Of a stretch of DNA of 64,000 nucleotides, positions 43,901 to 51,715 are shown piece after piece. Within the stretch, counting starts at the first letter, position 1. The number at the start of each line of letters is the position of its first letter. Under the pieces are notes generated by a model. It worked only from the letters and a program-made list of their open reading frames with translations, was not told where the DNA came from and did no database searches. The translations under genes and the position numbers were made by a program. The stretch covers positions 1 through 64,000 of the forward strand of contig JAZKYH010000076.1 in NCBI GenBank assembly GCA_045612065.1, read 5' to 3'. The DNA comes from UBA1189 sp045612065 (GTDB taxonomy: Bacteria; Bacteroidota; Bacteroidia; Bacteroidales; Bacteroidaceae).

Positions 43901-45490
43901 CCACTTCTCCAAGTATACGGAGCCCGCTTTACGCTTGAACACGTCGTTGCCCTGCGAATACATCTCCGAGATGGTCCATCCTTCGGTATTCTTCTCGAAG
44001 CTGGGGTTTACGATAAGATTGGTCATATCGATACCGGCATCCTCCGAAGCATTGGCATAATTATAGTTCTTTATCGCCAGCAACAACGCGTCTGACAGGT
44101 CCTTAATCTCCTTGCTCGTCGCATTGGGGTCATTGAACACAGCAGTTGCAGCATCAATGGCCGACTTCAGTTCGGCCGCACCCACGCCAGCACCCTCTCC
44201 ATAGAGTGCCGTAGCATCGGCAATCACCTCTCCCAAGCTAGCCACGAGATCCTCGCGACTCAGTCCGCTATAGTAAAGTCTGAATCCCTGCCAGTTAACC
44301 CACTGCGATCCAGAGGTCACGTTGTATTGTATCGACACGTTACCTACAGCATCCACTGCAATATCGCGTACCCAAGCCATAGCATCGCCATGCGCCAGCG
44401 CCTGTCCACACGACTGCATGCCGTTGGGAACAATCTTACCATTGCTGCTGGTCCAGTTGTTACCCGATGCATCAGCCACGCCATAATCGATAGAGCCTAT
44501 CAGCGGAGTCTTACCGGTGTACTTACCCACATTGGTGGTCACCGTAAGTGTGGGAGCTGTACCCGTGCCATCCTCACGATAAAGTGAATGAAAGCCGAGA
44601 TCATAGGTTCCTACGGGGAGCTTTGCCTCCTGCTCCAAAGCGAATGAAGCATGGTACACCTCGAACTCTTCCCATCCAAAGGTAGGCGAACCATTGTGCC
44701 AATGCTCAGCCGAGGCGTTACCCACCATGTCGGCATTCTTGAGCATGAACGATACCTCCACGGGCATAGCGATATCAACGCTCACCTTACCAAACAACTC
44801 GCGAGCAGCCTCAGTAATGCTCTCTACCGTAGCATCGCTGGCGTTATAAGCCACCAGCGCAGCATCGAGCACCTCCTGATGCGCCTCGGCCTTACCCGAC
44901 GCCACCAACGCTTCGTATACGCCATACATCATTTTGCGACTCTTATAGAGGGCATACTTACCATTTCGCACATTCGATTCTTTGATGAATGCCCACTGGG
45001 TGTAACCTACACCATCGGTCAATGTCACATGACCGCCATAGCTCCACGATATGTCCAGGAGTTTTTCGAACTTCTGGTTCGTGAGCTCATACACACGGCT
45101 ACCCTCCTCCACTTCGGTATACGTGAAATAAGGGTTGGCAGTCTTGTTGATGACCACATTGTTAGCATTACTGTTGGGGCATGCAATCCAATAGCTGCTA
45201 CCGCGTTCCGTATTACGCATGCGCAGTCTCTTGTTGGCCTCTTTTACAATGAACTGATGAGGAATCGACACCGCGTAGTCACCATTGGTCAAGCGAGTGG
45301 CACAAGCTTGGTTATTACCTGCCAAGCCATACATGATGAAGGCATCGGCCTTTACGTTGTAGATGTACACCACTTCGGAGTCATCCAACACACTGACATC
45401 CTCAGCAGGAACTGCCGGTGCTGCCCACTGCTGGGCTTGTGCTATAAAAGCGATTGCAAAGCACAAGAATGAGAGTAAGGTTTTTTTCAT
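40946..45490 (-). CDS. Very large secreted zinc-metalloprotease-like protein
   Basis: A 1514-residue exported protein (signal MKKTLLSFLCFAIAFIAQAQ). By eye, it holds a beta-trefoil-like start, two or more jelly-roll/CBM-like modules (about 490-640, and 1330-1480), helical FIVAR-like segments (about 410-485, 635-790), and a zincin domain near 900-1060. The catalytic motif is HEAAHGVGVGTHW at about residues 944-956, with E945. The third ligand (His) lies at +11 from the first His, one residue later than in the classical metzincin HExxHxxGxxH. Near 970-1000 is FWNNNTTDIMHGDGMHMW. A second trefoil-like region follows, and a C-terminal tail LPKGLYICNGKKVMVK. It probably cuts a glycoprotein (mucin-type?) substrate; this is inference from the modules. 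Confidence 0.7.
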   Translation of the reverse strand: MKKTLLSFLCFAIAFIAQAQQWAAPAVPAEDVSVLDDSEVVYIYNVKADAFIMYGLAGNNQACATRLTNGDYAVSIPHQFIVKEANKRLRMRNTERGSSYWIACPNSNANNVVINKTANPYFTYTEVEEGSRVYELTNQKFEKLLDISWSYGGHVTLTDGVGYTQWAFIKESNVRNGKYALYKSRKMMYGVYEALVASGKAEAHQEVLDAALVAYNASDATVESITEAARELFGKVSVDIAMPVEVSFMLKNADMVGNASAEHWHNGSPTFGWEEFEVYHASFALEQEAKLPVGTYDLGFHSLYREDGTGTAPTLTVTTNVGKYTGKTPLIGSIDYGVADASGNNWTSSNGKIVPNGMQSCGQALAHGDAMAWVRDIAVDAVGNVSIQYNVTSGSQWVNWQGFRLYYSGLSREDLVASLGEVIADATALYGEGAGVGAAELKSAIDAATAVFNDPNATSKEIKDLSDALLLAIKNYNYANASEDAGIDMTNLIVNPSFEKNTEGWTISEMYSQGNDVFKRKAGSVYLEKWTGRGGQVGNASVMQVVQGLDMGIYQLVVGAQNIQEDTPNASQNGAWIVANDTKLAVDKTDDYTLTFTNIERNATIGFQAIGATGNWISVDNFRLYYVGGSDADYKTELQRYVDDANALAAKKMHTATLATLNACIAAAQSELAKNTTSGYITVSTPLREAAQTAQTSIDAYAALLAAIEKAEGQYGEGQGPGAEEFLAAITEAKAAYADGATTFEEMERQIKNLDDAAFGYMLNEPTGAVPTITKTDKRYARGSVMAFGRFTYNLNGAKLREAGFCYSTEKNPTVMNQRSTGYFENNGRIYIMDNLTPATVYYARPYVITEGYQVAYGDELKIVTIPKGGMTWSWNYGGSAEENDRIVGAMGYGMEVWNMFMSLHGFHLTGNYGSGTPTADCSYGGWMRIGPNASYQRTGTIMHEAAHGVGVGTHWTWGTIMQGGNWTGPRANAVLQFWNNNTTDIMHGDGMHMWPYGINGAHEDDGSNFLYYGNALIIQGMHEDGLQPTDGTFASPAYTFEHDDETKYYIKNESETYGLSTSYLTVNGAEVVWSEATAAEAVNDDKFAWYLSFDPTTQHYSIRNASTKQWITLSGSSFKTVSRDVPTAAEKFHFMAGRRDVTLGGGSSAINVRGYWVLRASGNWANAMTATANGKLTLANFDIAADAAAQHWVILTAEGTEAIEEASRGSILTELKELIKNLRAMAKTAHVEDVAGADATLEAALVSAEVVANNAQSTVETLRATYKITRQAGMDFLAAVTSESVDTPFDISFFIADADITMGQGWSMARTVVESTVEFYEMVFDFNQIIEDLPAGTYDFRAQAFNRPGETAAVYADYQAGKNDVAAYLYAGSNEAKVCHLAEGVTATKLHTDAYAVGSQAYVPITMASSAAHFAKGYYDNSLLFNLTAATDLQLGIRQSASAPYYWTIVDNFRLYYYGSMTIDMVTDVQTAVVEDDGARAAVYSIHGQKVGDSLEGLPKGLYICNGKKVMVK

Positions 45491-45522
45491 TGCGATATAT
45501 TTTTAAAGTTGTTCTCTGCCCA

Positions 45523-45530
45523 CAAATATA
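45523..45530 (-). promoter_or_regulatory. -7 element of the zincin gene
   Basis: TATATTTG on the minus strand, 32 bases before the start codon. No -33 match at the right distance. Confidence 0.5.
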
Positions 45531-45896
45531 CACATTTTTCACATAGGATATCATCTTAATGGGAATTTTCACACTTATTTTAAAACAATAAGGCTACAGT
45601 CATAGTTATCGCCATGGATATTTGTACCGCAAAACCAAGTATATAAAAAGCCCCAACAAACATACGAGTAAAACATACAACTATTTAATGATTTGCACAT
45701 GTTTTCTCGTACAAAAAACACACCTGAGAAAATTCATTATCGCACCTGCGATTTTTGCACAAGGCAGGTTCCATCAGACCGCACAACACCTGCGAAAAAG
45801 AGTTGCCACACAACGCAATGGGGCCGCCCGTGAGCACACCATTTTTCACACAACAAAAACCACTGTTCATCAACACACTATTCCTAACCAAAAAAG
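45531..45896. other. Intergenic region between the zincin and fucosidase genes
   Basis: No supported gene in 366 bases. The right half contains the 22-bp periodic CCTGCGA array. The left half (45540-45700) is AT-rich with no evident hairpin. Confidence 0.5.
45719..45806. repeat. Second 22-bp periodic array with CCTGCGA core
   Basis: The core reads CCTGAGA at 45723, CCTGCGA at 45745 and CCTGCGA at 45789, on an exact 22-bp register (the unit at 45767 is degenerate). Each core is preceded by CACA or CGCA. The same core, flank and period occur at 1744-1853. Confidence 0.65.
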
Positions 45897-45927
45897 TTGG
45901 GAATTTGAATATTTTTCATTAAATTTG
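45897..45927 (+). promoter_or_regulatory. Promoter of the fucosidase operon
   Basis: TTG (45897-45899), 20-bp spacer, TAAATTTG (45920-45927), 49 bases before the start codon. Confidence 0.7.
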
Positions 45928-45933
45928 TCGCGC

Positions 45934-45954
45934 AATAATAATAATAATAATAAT
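45934..45954 (+). repeat. (AAT)7 microsatellite in the 5' leader
   Basis: Seven perfect AAT units immediately downstream of the -7 element, hence at the inferred start of the mRNA leader of the GH29 gene. Confidence 0.9.
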
Positions 45955-45976
45955 AGCAAAATCAATTACTACAATC

Positions 45977-47509
45977 ATGAAAATCAAAACCTTACTTGCA
46001 GCAGGTTTTATGGTTCCCGCGCTCGGATTCGCACAGGAATTCCAGATGGTTTCGCAGGAATTATCTAACCCCGACAATGTGCCCGCACCTTGTCATCCCG
46101 TGCCCCATGAGCGTCAGATCTTGTGGAACGAGACAGAGTTTTATGCTTTCTTCCACTATGGAATGAACACATTTACTGGCCTTGAGTGGGGATTTGGCAA
46201 TGAAGCTGAATCAAAATATGCTCCGCTCGCCATGCCCAACCCCGAACAATGGGTGACTTCGGTGAAAGCTGCCGGTATGAACGGTGGTATCGCGGTAGTG
46301 AAGCACCACGACGGTTTCTGCCTATGGCCCACAAACACAACAACACATAGCATCGTAAATGCTGGTAATGAGTATGGCCGCACAGCCAACATCCCCAAGT
46401 TGTTTGCCGAGGCCAGCCAGAAGCACAACATGAAGTATGGCTTCTATATCTCTCCGTGGGACCGCAACTCGGCTCACTATGGCAAGGACACCTACGTAAC
46501 TGAGGTGTTCCTCAAGCAGTGCGAGGAGTTGGCAGAATTTGGTTCTGACCAGTTCGAAATGTGGTTCGACGGTGCACGCGGTGGCGACGGCTACTACGGT
46601 GGCGAGGGCGGCAGCCGCAACATTGACGCCGAAATTTACTATGACATTCCCAACCTGCGTTCTCGCGTGCACCGCATTGCCCCCAACTGCGTAATGTGGG
46701 GTGTAGGTGGAGAGGCCCGCTGGATTGGTAACGAATCTGGTTATGCCGGTGAGACTGACTGGGCCATGACCGACTACATGTCTGAGACCGTCGTACGCGA
46801 AGAGGGCGACATCAACGGATGGTTCTGGAACCCCGGTGAGAGCGATGCCAAGGCTACCAACAATGGTTGGTTCTGGCACAGAGGCGAGACAATGAAGAGT
46901 GCCGAGCGCCTGTTCCAGATGTACCTCGAAACCGTAGGCCGCAACGCTACACTTATCCTCAATTGCCCGCCCGACGAGTATGGCGTACTCCCCGAGCAAA
47001 CCGTAAACGAATTGGTTAAGTTGGGTCGTATGCTCCACGAACGCCTCGCAGTGCCCGTACACGGACTCGACGAGACAACCGAAGCAACCGACTATGCACA
47101 AACAGCTACCATCGAGGTGAGCGAGACCCGCACTGGCGGCAAGTATGAGGCAGTCAACCTCACCGATGGCGACAAGGAGACCTACTGGGGTGTGAACGAC
47201 GAGAGCCTCGGTGCCACCATCACCCTCACATGGGATGAGCCCCAGGTAATCCGTTACCTCGTGATGCAAGAGCCCATCAAGCTCGGCCAGCGCATCAAGG
47301 ACTTCAAGATTGAGTACACCACCGACGGAACCGAGTGGACAGAGCTCTGCCCCGTGATGCAGACCACTACCGTAGGATACAAGCGTATCATCCCCCTCAA
47401 TGGCAAGACCAACGAAAGCTACGGAAACGGCTACAATGCCAAGCAACTGCGCATCACCATCCTTGATAGCCGTGCATGTCCCTTGCTCTCAAACTTGAGC
47501 GTATATTAA
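45977..47509 (+). CDS. GH29 alpha-L-fucosidase with C-terminal discoidin-like module
   Basis: Exported glycoside hydrolase of family 29 (retaining alpha-L-fucosidase), 510 residues. The signal is MKIKTLLAAGFMVPALGFAQ. The TIM-barrel catalytic domain (about 40-355) has FFHYGMNTFTGLEWG, KHHDGFCLWPT and the nucleophile Asp in MWFDGARGG (D198). From about 375 to the end is an F5/8 type C (CBM32-like) module (VNLTDGDKETYWGV ... LRITILDSRACPLL). Likely acts on fucosylated host or plant glycans in the periplasm or outside. The second gene of the operon starts 45 bases downstream. Confidence 0.93.
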   Translation: MKIKTLLAAGFMVPALGFAQEFQMVSQELSNPDNVPAPCHPVPHERQILWNETEFYAFFHYGMNTFTGLEWGFGNEAESKYAPLAMPNPEQWVTSVKAAGMNGGIAVVKHHDGFCLWPTNTTTHSIVNAGNEYGRTANIPKLFAEASQKHNMKYGFYISPWDRNSAHYGKDTYVTEVFLKQCEELAEFGSDQFEMWFDGARGGDGYYGGEGGSRNIDAEIYYDIPNLRSRVHRIAPNCVMWGVGGEARWIGNESGYAGETDWAMTDYMSETVVREEGDINGWFWNPGESDAKATNNGWFWHRGETMKSAERLFQMYLETVGRNATLILNCPPDEYGVLPEQTVNELVKLGRMLHERLAVPVHGLDETTEATDYAQTATIEVSETRTGGKYEAVNLTDGDKETYWGVNDESLGATITLTWDEPQVIRYLVMQEPIKLGQRIKDFKIEYTTDGTEWTELCPVMQTTTVGYKRIIPLNGKTNESYGNGYNAKQLRITILDSRACPLLSNLSVY

Positions 47510-47554
47510 TAGGAGAAAGACATCAATAGAAACGACTAAAAAACACAGGAAATT

Positions 47555-49942
47555 ATGAAAAAGACAAATATAATGCTTTCTGCCGCGTTGATGTTTTTCG
47601 GACTCACCGCATCGGCACAAACCAAGATAACCTTTGACACCGACGACTACAAGAATGTGGGTGTATACGACATGTGGGAGGAAAGCCCTTTCCGCACAGG
47701 AGCGCTCCAGGGTAATGCTGCCGTAGCCAGCAACCCCGACACCGAAGTAGACGCTGTACTCGGCGAAGCACCTAACGCAACAGGCAAAGTCGTAGCCCTG
47801 CAACGCAGCCGCCACGCCAGCAACACCTACGGAGTACGTATTGACCTGAAAGAGCCCATTCGCGTAACCAAGCAGCTGCAATACATCCACGTAATGACCT
47901 ATCTCAAGGATAAACCCGCCGACAGCCGCATGATGGTCATCGGTCTCGGCAAGCGAATCGAGGAGAGCTGGAATTGGCAAACAGGCGAAGAGGAGCAATT
48001 CTGGGCTGTCACCAATACCAACGTAAAAGCTCAGGCTGGATGGCAAGACATCGTAGTTAGCTTCAAGGGGTTCTCATATTCGAAGGAGGAGAACGAAAAC
48101 AGCGGTATCGACATCTACTCACTCGTGATTGTGCCCGACGTACGCTCACCCCATGCTGATGAGACCGATTGGGTAGCCTACTTTGACGAAATCGTAGTGG
48201 ACAACAACCCCGACAAGCGCTTTACAACCGATAAGTACGCACTCACCTACGACGAAGAGGCCGACATGACGCGCAGCGACCGCGCCATCAACAGTGTAGG
48301 ACTCACATCAAATGGCAAAAGCTATTCATCCACCGCTCGAAGCGGAAAGGTTTACTCAAATAACACCACAACCAGTGTATTCTCAACTACCGCCGGAGCA
48401 CAAGTGCAGCCCACATTCAGCTACAAAGGTGCATGGATGAGCGCCTACGTTTATGTAGACTGGGGCAACGATGGTCTGTTCAAGGATGCTCTTAACAACA
48501 ATGGTACTCCAGCCGAGGGTAGCGATGTTGTAAGTTATAGCGCTGTACAGATTGGTGACACTTGGTACAAGAGCGATGGCTCAACAACAAACAATGGTAA
48601 CACCATCGGCGGCGGCGTACCCCAGTTCACCGTACCCGCAGGTACTCCCAACGGCTTCTATCGTATGCGTTACAAGGTAGACTGGAACAGCATCAGTCCT
48701 GCAGGAGGCAACACGATAATATCTGATGGCGGTGGCATCGTAGACCTCATGCTCGACGTGCATGGTGATAAGGTGACCGTAAATGCATCACAGCTCAATG
48801 GCGACATTGTGTTGGCAGCCGACAACAGCGTACTGCAGAACTACGTAATGGATTACGAGACACCCTTGACTGTAAAGATTATCCCTGAGAACGGATTCGT
48901 ACAATATGGATTTACCCTCAAGTATGGCTACAACGTCAACGCGAAGGATCAGTTTGACGAGAACGGCAACCCCAACTGGGTTAAGGTGACCATACCGTTC
49001 AACGAGATCAATGCCGATGGCACTTACACTATACCCGCCGAGTATCTGCGTGGTAGCCACGTGAGCATAGCAGGTGATATGCAGCAAGTATGGCGCTACA
49101 ACGTGAAGATTGTTGGTGATAACGGCCAAGGCGGAGTGTCATATGGCAAAATTGAAGTGAAGGACGGTGACGTACTCAATGTAACCCAGTTCTTCAGCAA
49201 GGAACAACTCACAGTGAAGCCTATCGAAGGAAGCACATACGAGGTGACCATCAACAATGCCACTTCTGAGATTAAGATTGAGTACAAGAAGATTGAGGAG
49301 TGTCGTCAGATTTCCTCAATCTCCGAGCTCAGCAATGACAAGTTCTACCAAATAAAAGCGAAGAGCGGTGAGGGATACCTCGCATGGAACTCCACTATCA
49401 CAGACACCTACCTCAGCTTGCGCGGTGTGACCAACACTTCACACAATGGAGAACCCTCTAACACTGCAGTCTTCAACATCTACAAAGAGGAGGTAAGCCC
49501 TTTTGATATGACCGTCGTTTGGCAGATAATCTATGAGAACGGTAAGTACTACCTGTACCAACCCGCTAAAAAAGAATATGTCACACGTACGGGTAGAGAC
49601 TACATCTTCACTTCAGAGAAAACTGCACTTGACGCTATCCGCGACAATGGAGACGGCACATTCGGATTTCATGCTGGTGGCGGACATAGCGACGGGTCGA
49701 CCAATTTCGCTTGTATTGTAACCAACGAAGCCTCTGTGGCTGTACGAAACTGGACATGGAGCGACCACGGCTCTGTATTCTACATCCTTGAGAACCCCAA
49801 TATCACTGCAACATCAATCGAGGAAACCACAGTAGATACCCAGGCACACGAAGGCATCTATAACCTACAAGGGCAAAAGCTTAGTTCAATGCCTAATTCA
49901 GGAATTGTCATCGTAAACAATAAGAAGGTTTACATCAAGTAA
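47555..49942 (+). CDS. Secreted GEVED-like multidomain protein
   Basis: A 795-residue exported protein (signal MKKTNIMLSAALMFFGLTAS). The N-terminal domain (about 25-220) is a jelly-roll of the kind annotated as DUF4465-like, with ITFDTDDYKNVGVYDMW; the family label is uncertain. Residues about 240-410 resemble a GEVED domain (MSAYVYVDWGNDGLFKD ... PNGFYRMRYKVDW). Then come a beta-sandwich region and a trefoil-like domain (about 590-760: GEGYLAWNSTITDTYLSL). It ends in the short tail GIVIVNNKKVYIK. No catalytic motif was seen, so it may bind glycans. It is co-transcribed with the GH29 gene. Confidence 0.65.
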   Translation: MKKTNIMLSAALMFFGLTASAQTKITFDTDDYKNVGVYDMWEESPFRTGALQGNAAVASNPDTEVDAVLGEAPNATGKVVALQRSRHASNTYGVRIDLKEPIRVTKQLQYIHVMTYLKDKPADSRMMVIGLGKRIEESWNWQTGEEEQFWAVTNTNVKAQAGWQDIVVSFKGFSYSKEENENSGIDIYSLVIVPDVRSPHADETDWVAYFDEIVVDNNPDKRFTTDKYALTYDEEADMTRSDRAINSVGLTSNGKSYSSTARSGKVYSNNTTTSVFSTTAGAQVQPTFSYKGAWMSAYVYVDWGNDGLFKDALNNNGTPAEGSDVVSYSAVQIGDTWYKSDGSTTNNGNTIGGGVPQFTVPAGTPNGFYRMRYKVDWNSISPAGGNTIISDGGGIVDLMLDVHGDKVTVNASQLNGDIVLAADNSVLQNYVMDYETPLTVKIIPENGFVQYGFTLKYGYNVNAKDQFDENGNPNWVKVTIPFNEINADGTYTIPAEYLRGSHVSIAGDMQQVWRYNVKIVGDNGQGGVSYGKIEVKDGDVLNVTQFFSKEQLTVKPIEGSTYEVTINNATSEIKIEYKKIEECRQISSISELSNDKFYQIKAKSGEGYLAWNSTITDTYLSLRGVTNTSHNGEPSNTAVFNIYKEEVSPFDMTVVWQIIYENGKYYLYQPAKKEYVTRTGRDYIFTSEKTALDAIRDNGDGTFGFHAGGGHSDGSTNFACIVTNEASVAVRNWTWSDHGSVFYILENPNITATSIEETTVDTQAHEGIYNLQGQKLSSMPNSGIVIVNNKKVYIK

Positions 49943-49966
49943 TAAAGCACTCCCCCTAGAAGAAAT

Positions 49967-49995
49967 GCCCCTCAGCAATGAGGGGCTTTCTTTTT
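49967..49995 (+). terminator. Terminator of the fucosidase operon
   Basis: An 8-bp perfect stem (49967-49974 with 49979-49986), GCAA tetraloop, then TTTCTTTTT. Confidence 0.85.
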
Positions 49996-50047
49996 GAACA
50001 ATGAGCAGTGGGCTGCGTGTAAAGAACTGTGGACAATGCCACTCTAC

Positions 50048-50668
50048 TCAAATCGGCCACACTACGAATACCAGGGTATCCCACACGGCGTGCGATACGA
50101 TGAGAGCAAAGAGTTGCTTGGGCCAAAGACGATAGGCCAATCCCCACACAAGGCCACAGACGAAAGCTGCCATGATGAGCATGAAGTTGAACTTCCAAAT
50201 ATGCACCAGCCCATAGATGAGGAGAGTCGCAATGAAGCCCACATTGGCAGTCCACAGGGTACTTATGTTGCGTTGCACGAAACCGCGCCAAAAAATCTCT
50301 TCGGCCGGGCCTATAATAAAGAGGAGCAAGAGTCCTATCACCCACCCTTGCTGCGAGTCTTTCATGCTATATATTGTATCTACTTGCGGACGAGCAAAGG
50401 GGAACATCCATGTGGCCACCTTATCGCCCACCCAAAAGACTCCCCACAGAAAAAGTGCAAGAGCAAGACCAAGAAAGAGTCCGCTCCACGAGAATTTGAC
50501 ATCTTCCAACCAGCTTCGGTCAATAAAGAGCGATAGCGCGATGAGAATGAATCCCGAGCACGTCATCATGGTCCAAAAATCAAACGGCATCGCCAACCAA
50601 GGATTGAACATAAGAAACCACAGCAAGGCAGCTATAGCTATGGGAAGAGTCAATGAGAGTTGTTTCAT
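50048..50668 (-). CDS. CPBP-family intramembrane metalloprotease
   Basis: A 206-residue inner-membrane protein of the CAAX protease/bacteriocin-processing (CPBP, Abi) family. Motif 1 is GPAEEIFWRGFVQR (the EExxxR glutamates bind metal), motif 2 YGLVHIWKFN (His), motif 3 SHAVWD (His, Asp). About six membrane segments. Substrate unknown; in bacteria some members process peptides or give self-immunity to bacteriocins. It is separated from menA by a terminator-like hairpin, so it is probably transcribed separately or by read-through. Confidence 0.87.
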   Translation of the reverse strand: MKQLSLTLPIAIAALLWFLMFNPWLAMPFDFWTMMTCSGFILIALSLFIDRSWLEDVKFSWSGLFLGLALALFLWGVFWVGDKVATWMFPFARPQVDTIYSMKDSQQGWVIGLLLLFIIGPAEEIFWRGFVQRNISTLWTANVGFIATLLIYGLVHIWKFNFMLIMAAFVCGLVWGLAYRLWPKQLFALIVSHAVWDTLVFVVWPI

Positions 50669-50700
50669 AAGATAATGGTTCGCTTAGAGTCCATAGAACA

Positions 50701-50750
50701 AAAAGAGAGGACTCCAAGGGCATCTGAATTCAGAGCACTCGGAGACCTCT
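50701..50750 (-). terminator. Terminator-like hairpin between menA and the CPBP gene
   Basis: A 16-bp stem with three mismatches (50706-50721 with 50735-50750), enclosing a second small palindrome, with T4 following on the minus strand at 50701-50704. Confidence 0.6.
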
Positions 50751-50768
50751 GATGGGATACTCAAAATA

Positions 50769-51662
50769 TTAAATCGCCGATGCCATAAAGAGCGATATGG
50801 TGAGCAAAAGACTAAAGATGAGCTGTAATTGAGCGGTCTCGGCATCAACAGGAGCAAGCACCTCTACCCCCTTCTTACCAGCGCTCAGCACGGTGCGAGC
50901 ATTCTTCCACGCTTTGGGTGCAGCCAGCAATGAAATCAAGCTATACCAAGGAAGCCATCCGCAAGCTACAGTAGCAATGACGAGGATGAAGGGGAAGAGC
51001 ACTTCAAAAGCATAGAGCTTGAGCGAAGCCTTGCGACCAATGAGCATGGCCAGAGTACGTATGCCTGCCTCACGATCAGAATCGATGTCTCGTGTATTGT
51101 TGACATGAAGGATGGCTACCGTGATGAGTCCTATCGGCAATGCCAACACCAAAGCAGGAGCATAGTACTCGCTGAGAGTTGCATACGTAGTTCCCATGAT
51201 AGGGATAATGGCATAGGAGAGGAATATCACCAAGTCGCCCAATGCAAAATACTTGAACGAAGCATAGGTGAGCGTGAAGAATGCTCCATATACCGCAGCA
51301 TATAGAAGAGGCCATCCACAACGTGAGAGGATGTAAAATCCGATAGCCAAGCCCACAGCAAAGAGTGAGAGGCTGAGACACTTGTATTCTTTTGTGGTGA
51401 AGCTGCCGTTGACAAGCGGCATAAAGTTGAGACCTTTGTCTACTTCCTTCTCATAGTCGCGTATGTCACTCAACATATTGCCTGCGGCATGGAAGAAGAC
51501 AATACCTACTACGGCCAAGATACCGCACACCCAGTCAATCTTCAGATTGTATAGGCTGCAGATCCAAGTCATATAAGCAAAGGTCGTGAGTACGGGCATC
51601 GCTGATGCGGGAAACGACCACGGGCGTGTGGTCAAAATCCAATCTTTCAATGAATGTTTCAT
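50769..51662 (-). CDS. menA: 1,4-dihydroxy-2-naphthoate polyprenyltransferase
   Basis: UbiA-family membrane enzyme that attaches the polyprenyl tail to the menaquinone ring precursor, 297 residues with about eight membrane segments. Asp-rich motif 1 is NMLSDIRDYEKEVDKG (a variant of NDxxDxxxD with Ser for the first Asp region) and motif 2 is NNTRDIDSDREAG. LTTRPWSFPASAMPVL near the N-terminus is typical of MenA. It follows menG by 53 bases and is the last gene of the permease-glsA-glsB-menG-menA operon; the product is the substrate of MenG. Confidence 0.92.
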   Translation of the reverse strand: MKHSLKDWILTTRPWSFPASAMPVLTTFAYMTWICSLYNLKIDWVCGILAVVGIVFFHAAGNMLSDIRDYEKEVDKGLNFMPLVNGSFTTKEYKCLSLSLFAVGLAIGFYILSRCGWPLLYAAVYGAFFTLTYASFKYFALGDLVIFLSYAIIPIMGTTYATLSEYYAPALVLALPIGLITVAILHVNNTRDIDSDREAGIRTLAMLIGRKASLKLYAFEVLFPFILVIATVACGWLPWYSLISLLAAPKAWKNARTVLSAGKKGVEVLAPVDAETAQLQLIFSLLLTISLFMASAI

Positions 51663-51715
51663 AGTGTCGTTTGTATGTTTTAGATTCAGAAACAGTTATT
51701 AATTTCTATCAATTC

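Noticed and set aside
46322..47446. 374-codon open frame opposite to the fucosidase gene
   Set aside because: Shadow in a GC-rich gene, composition not protein-like.
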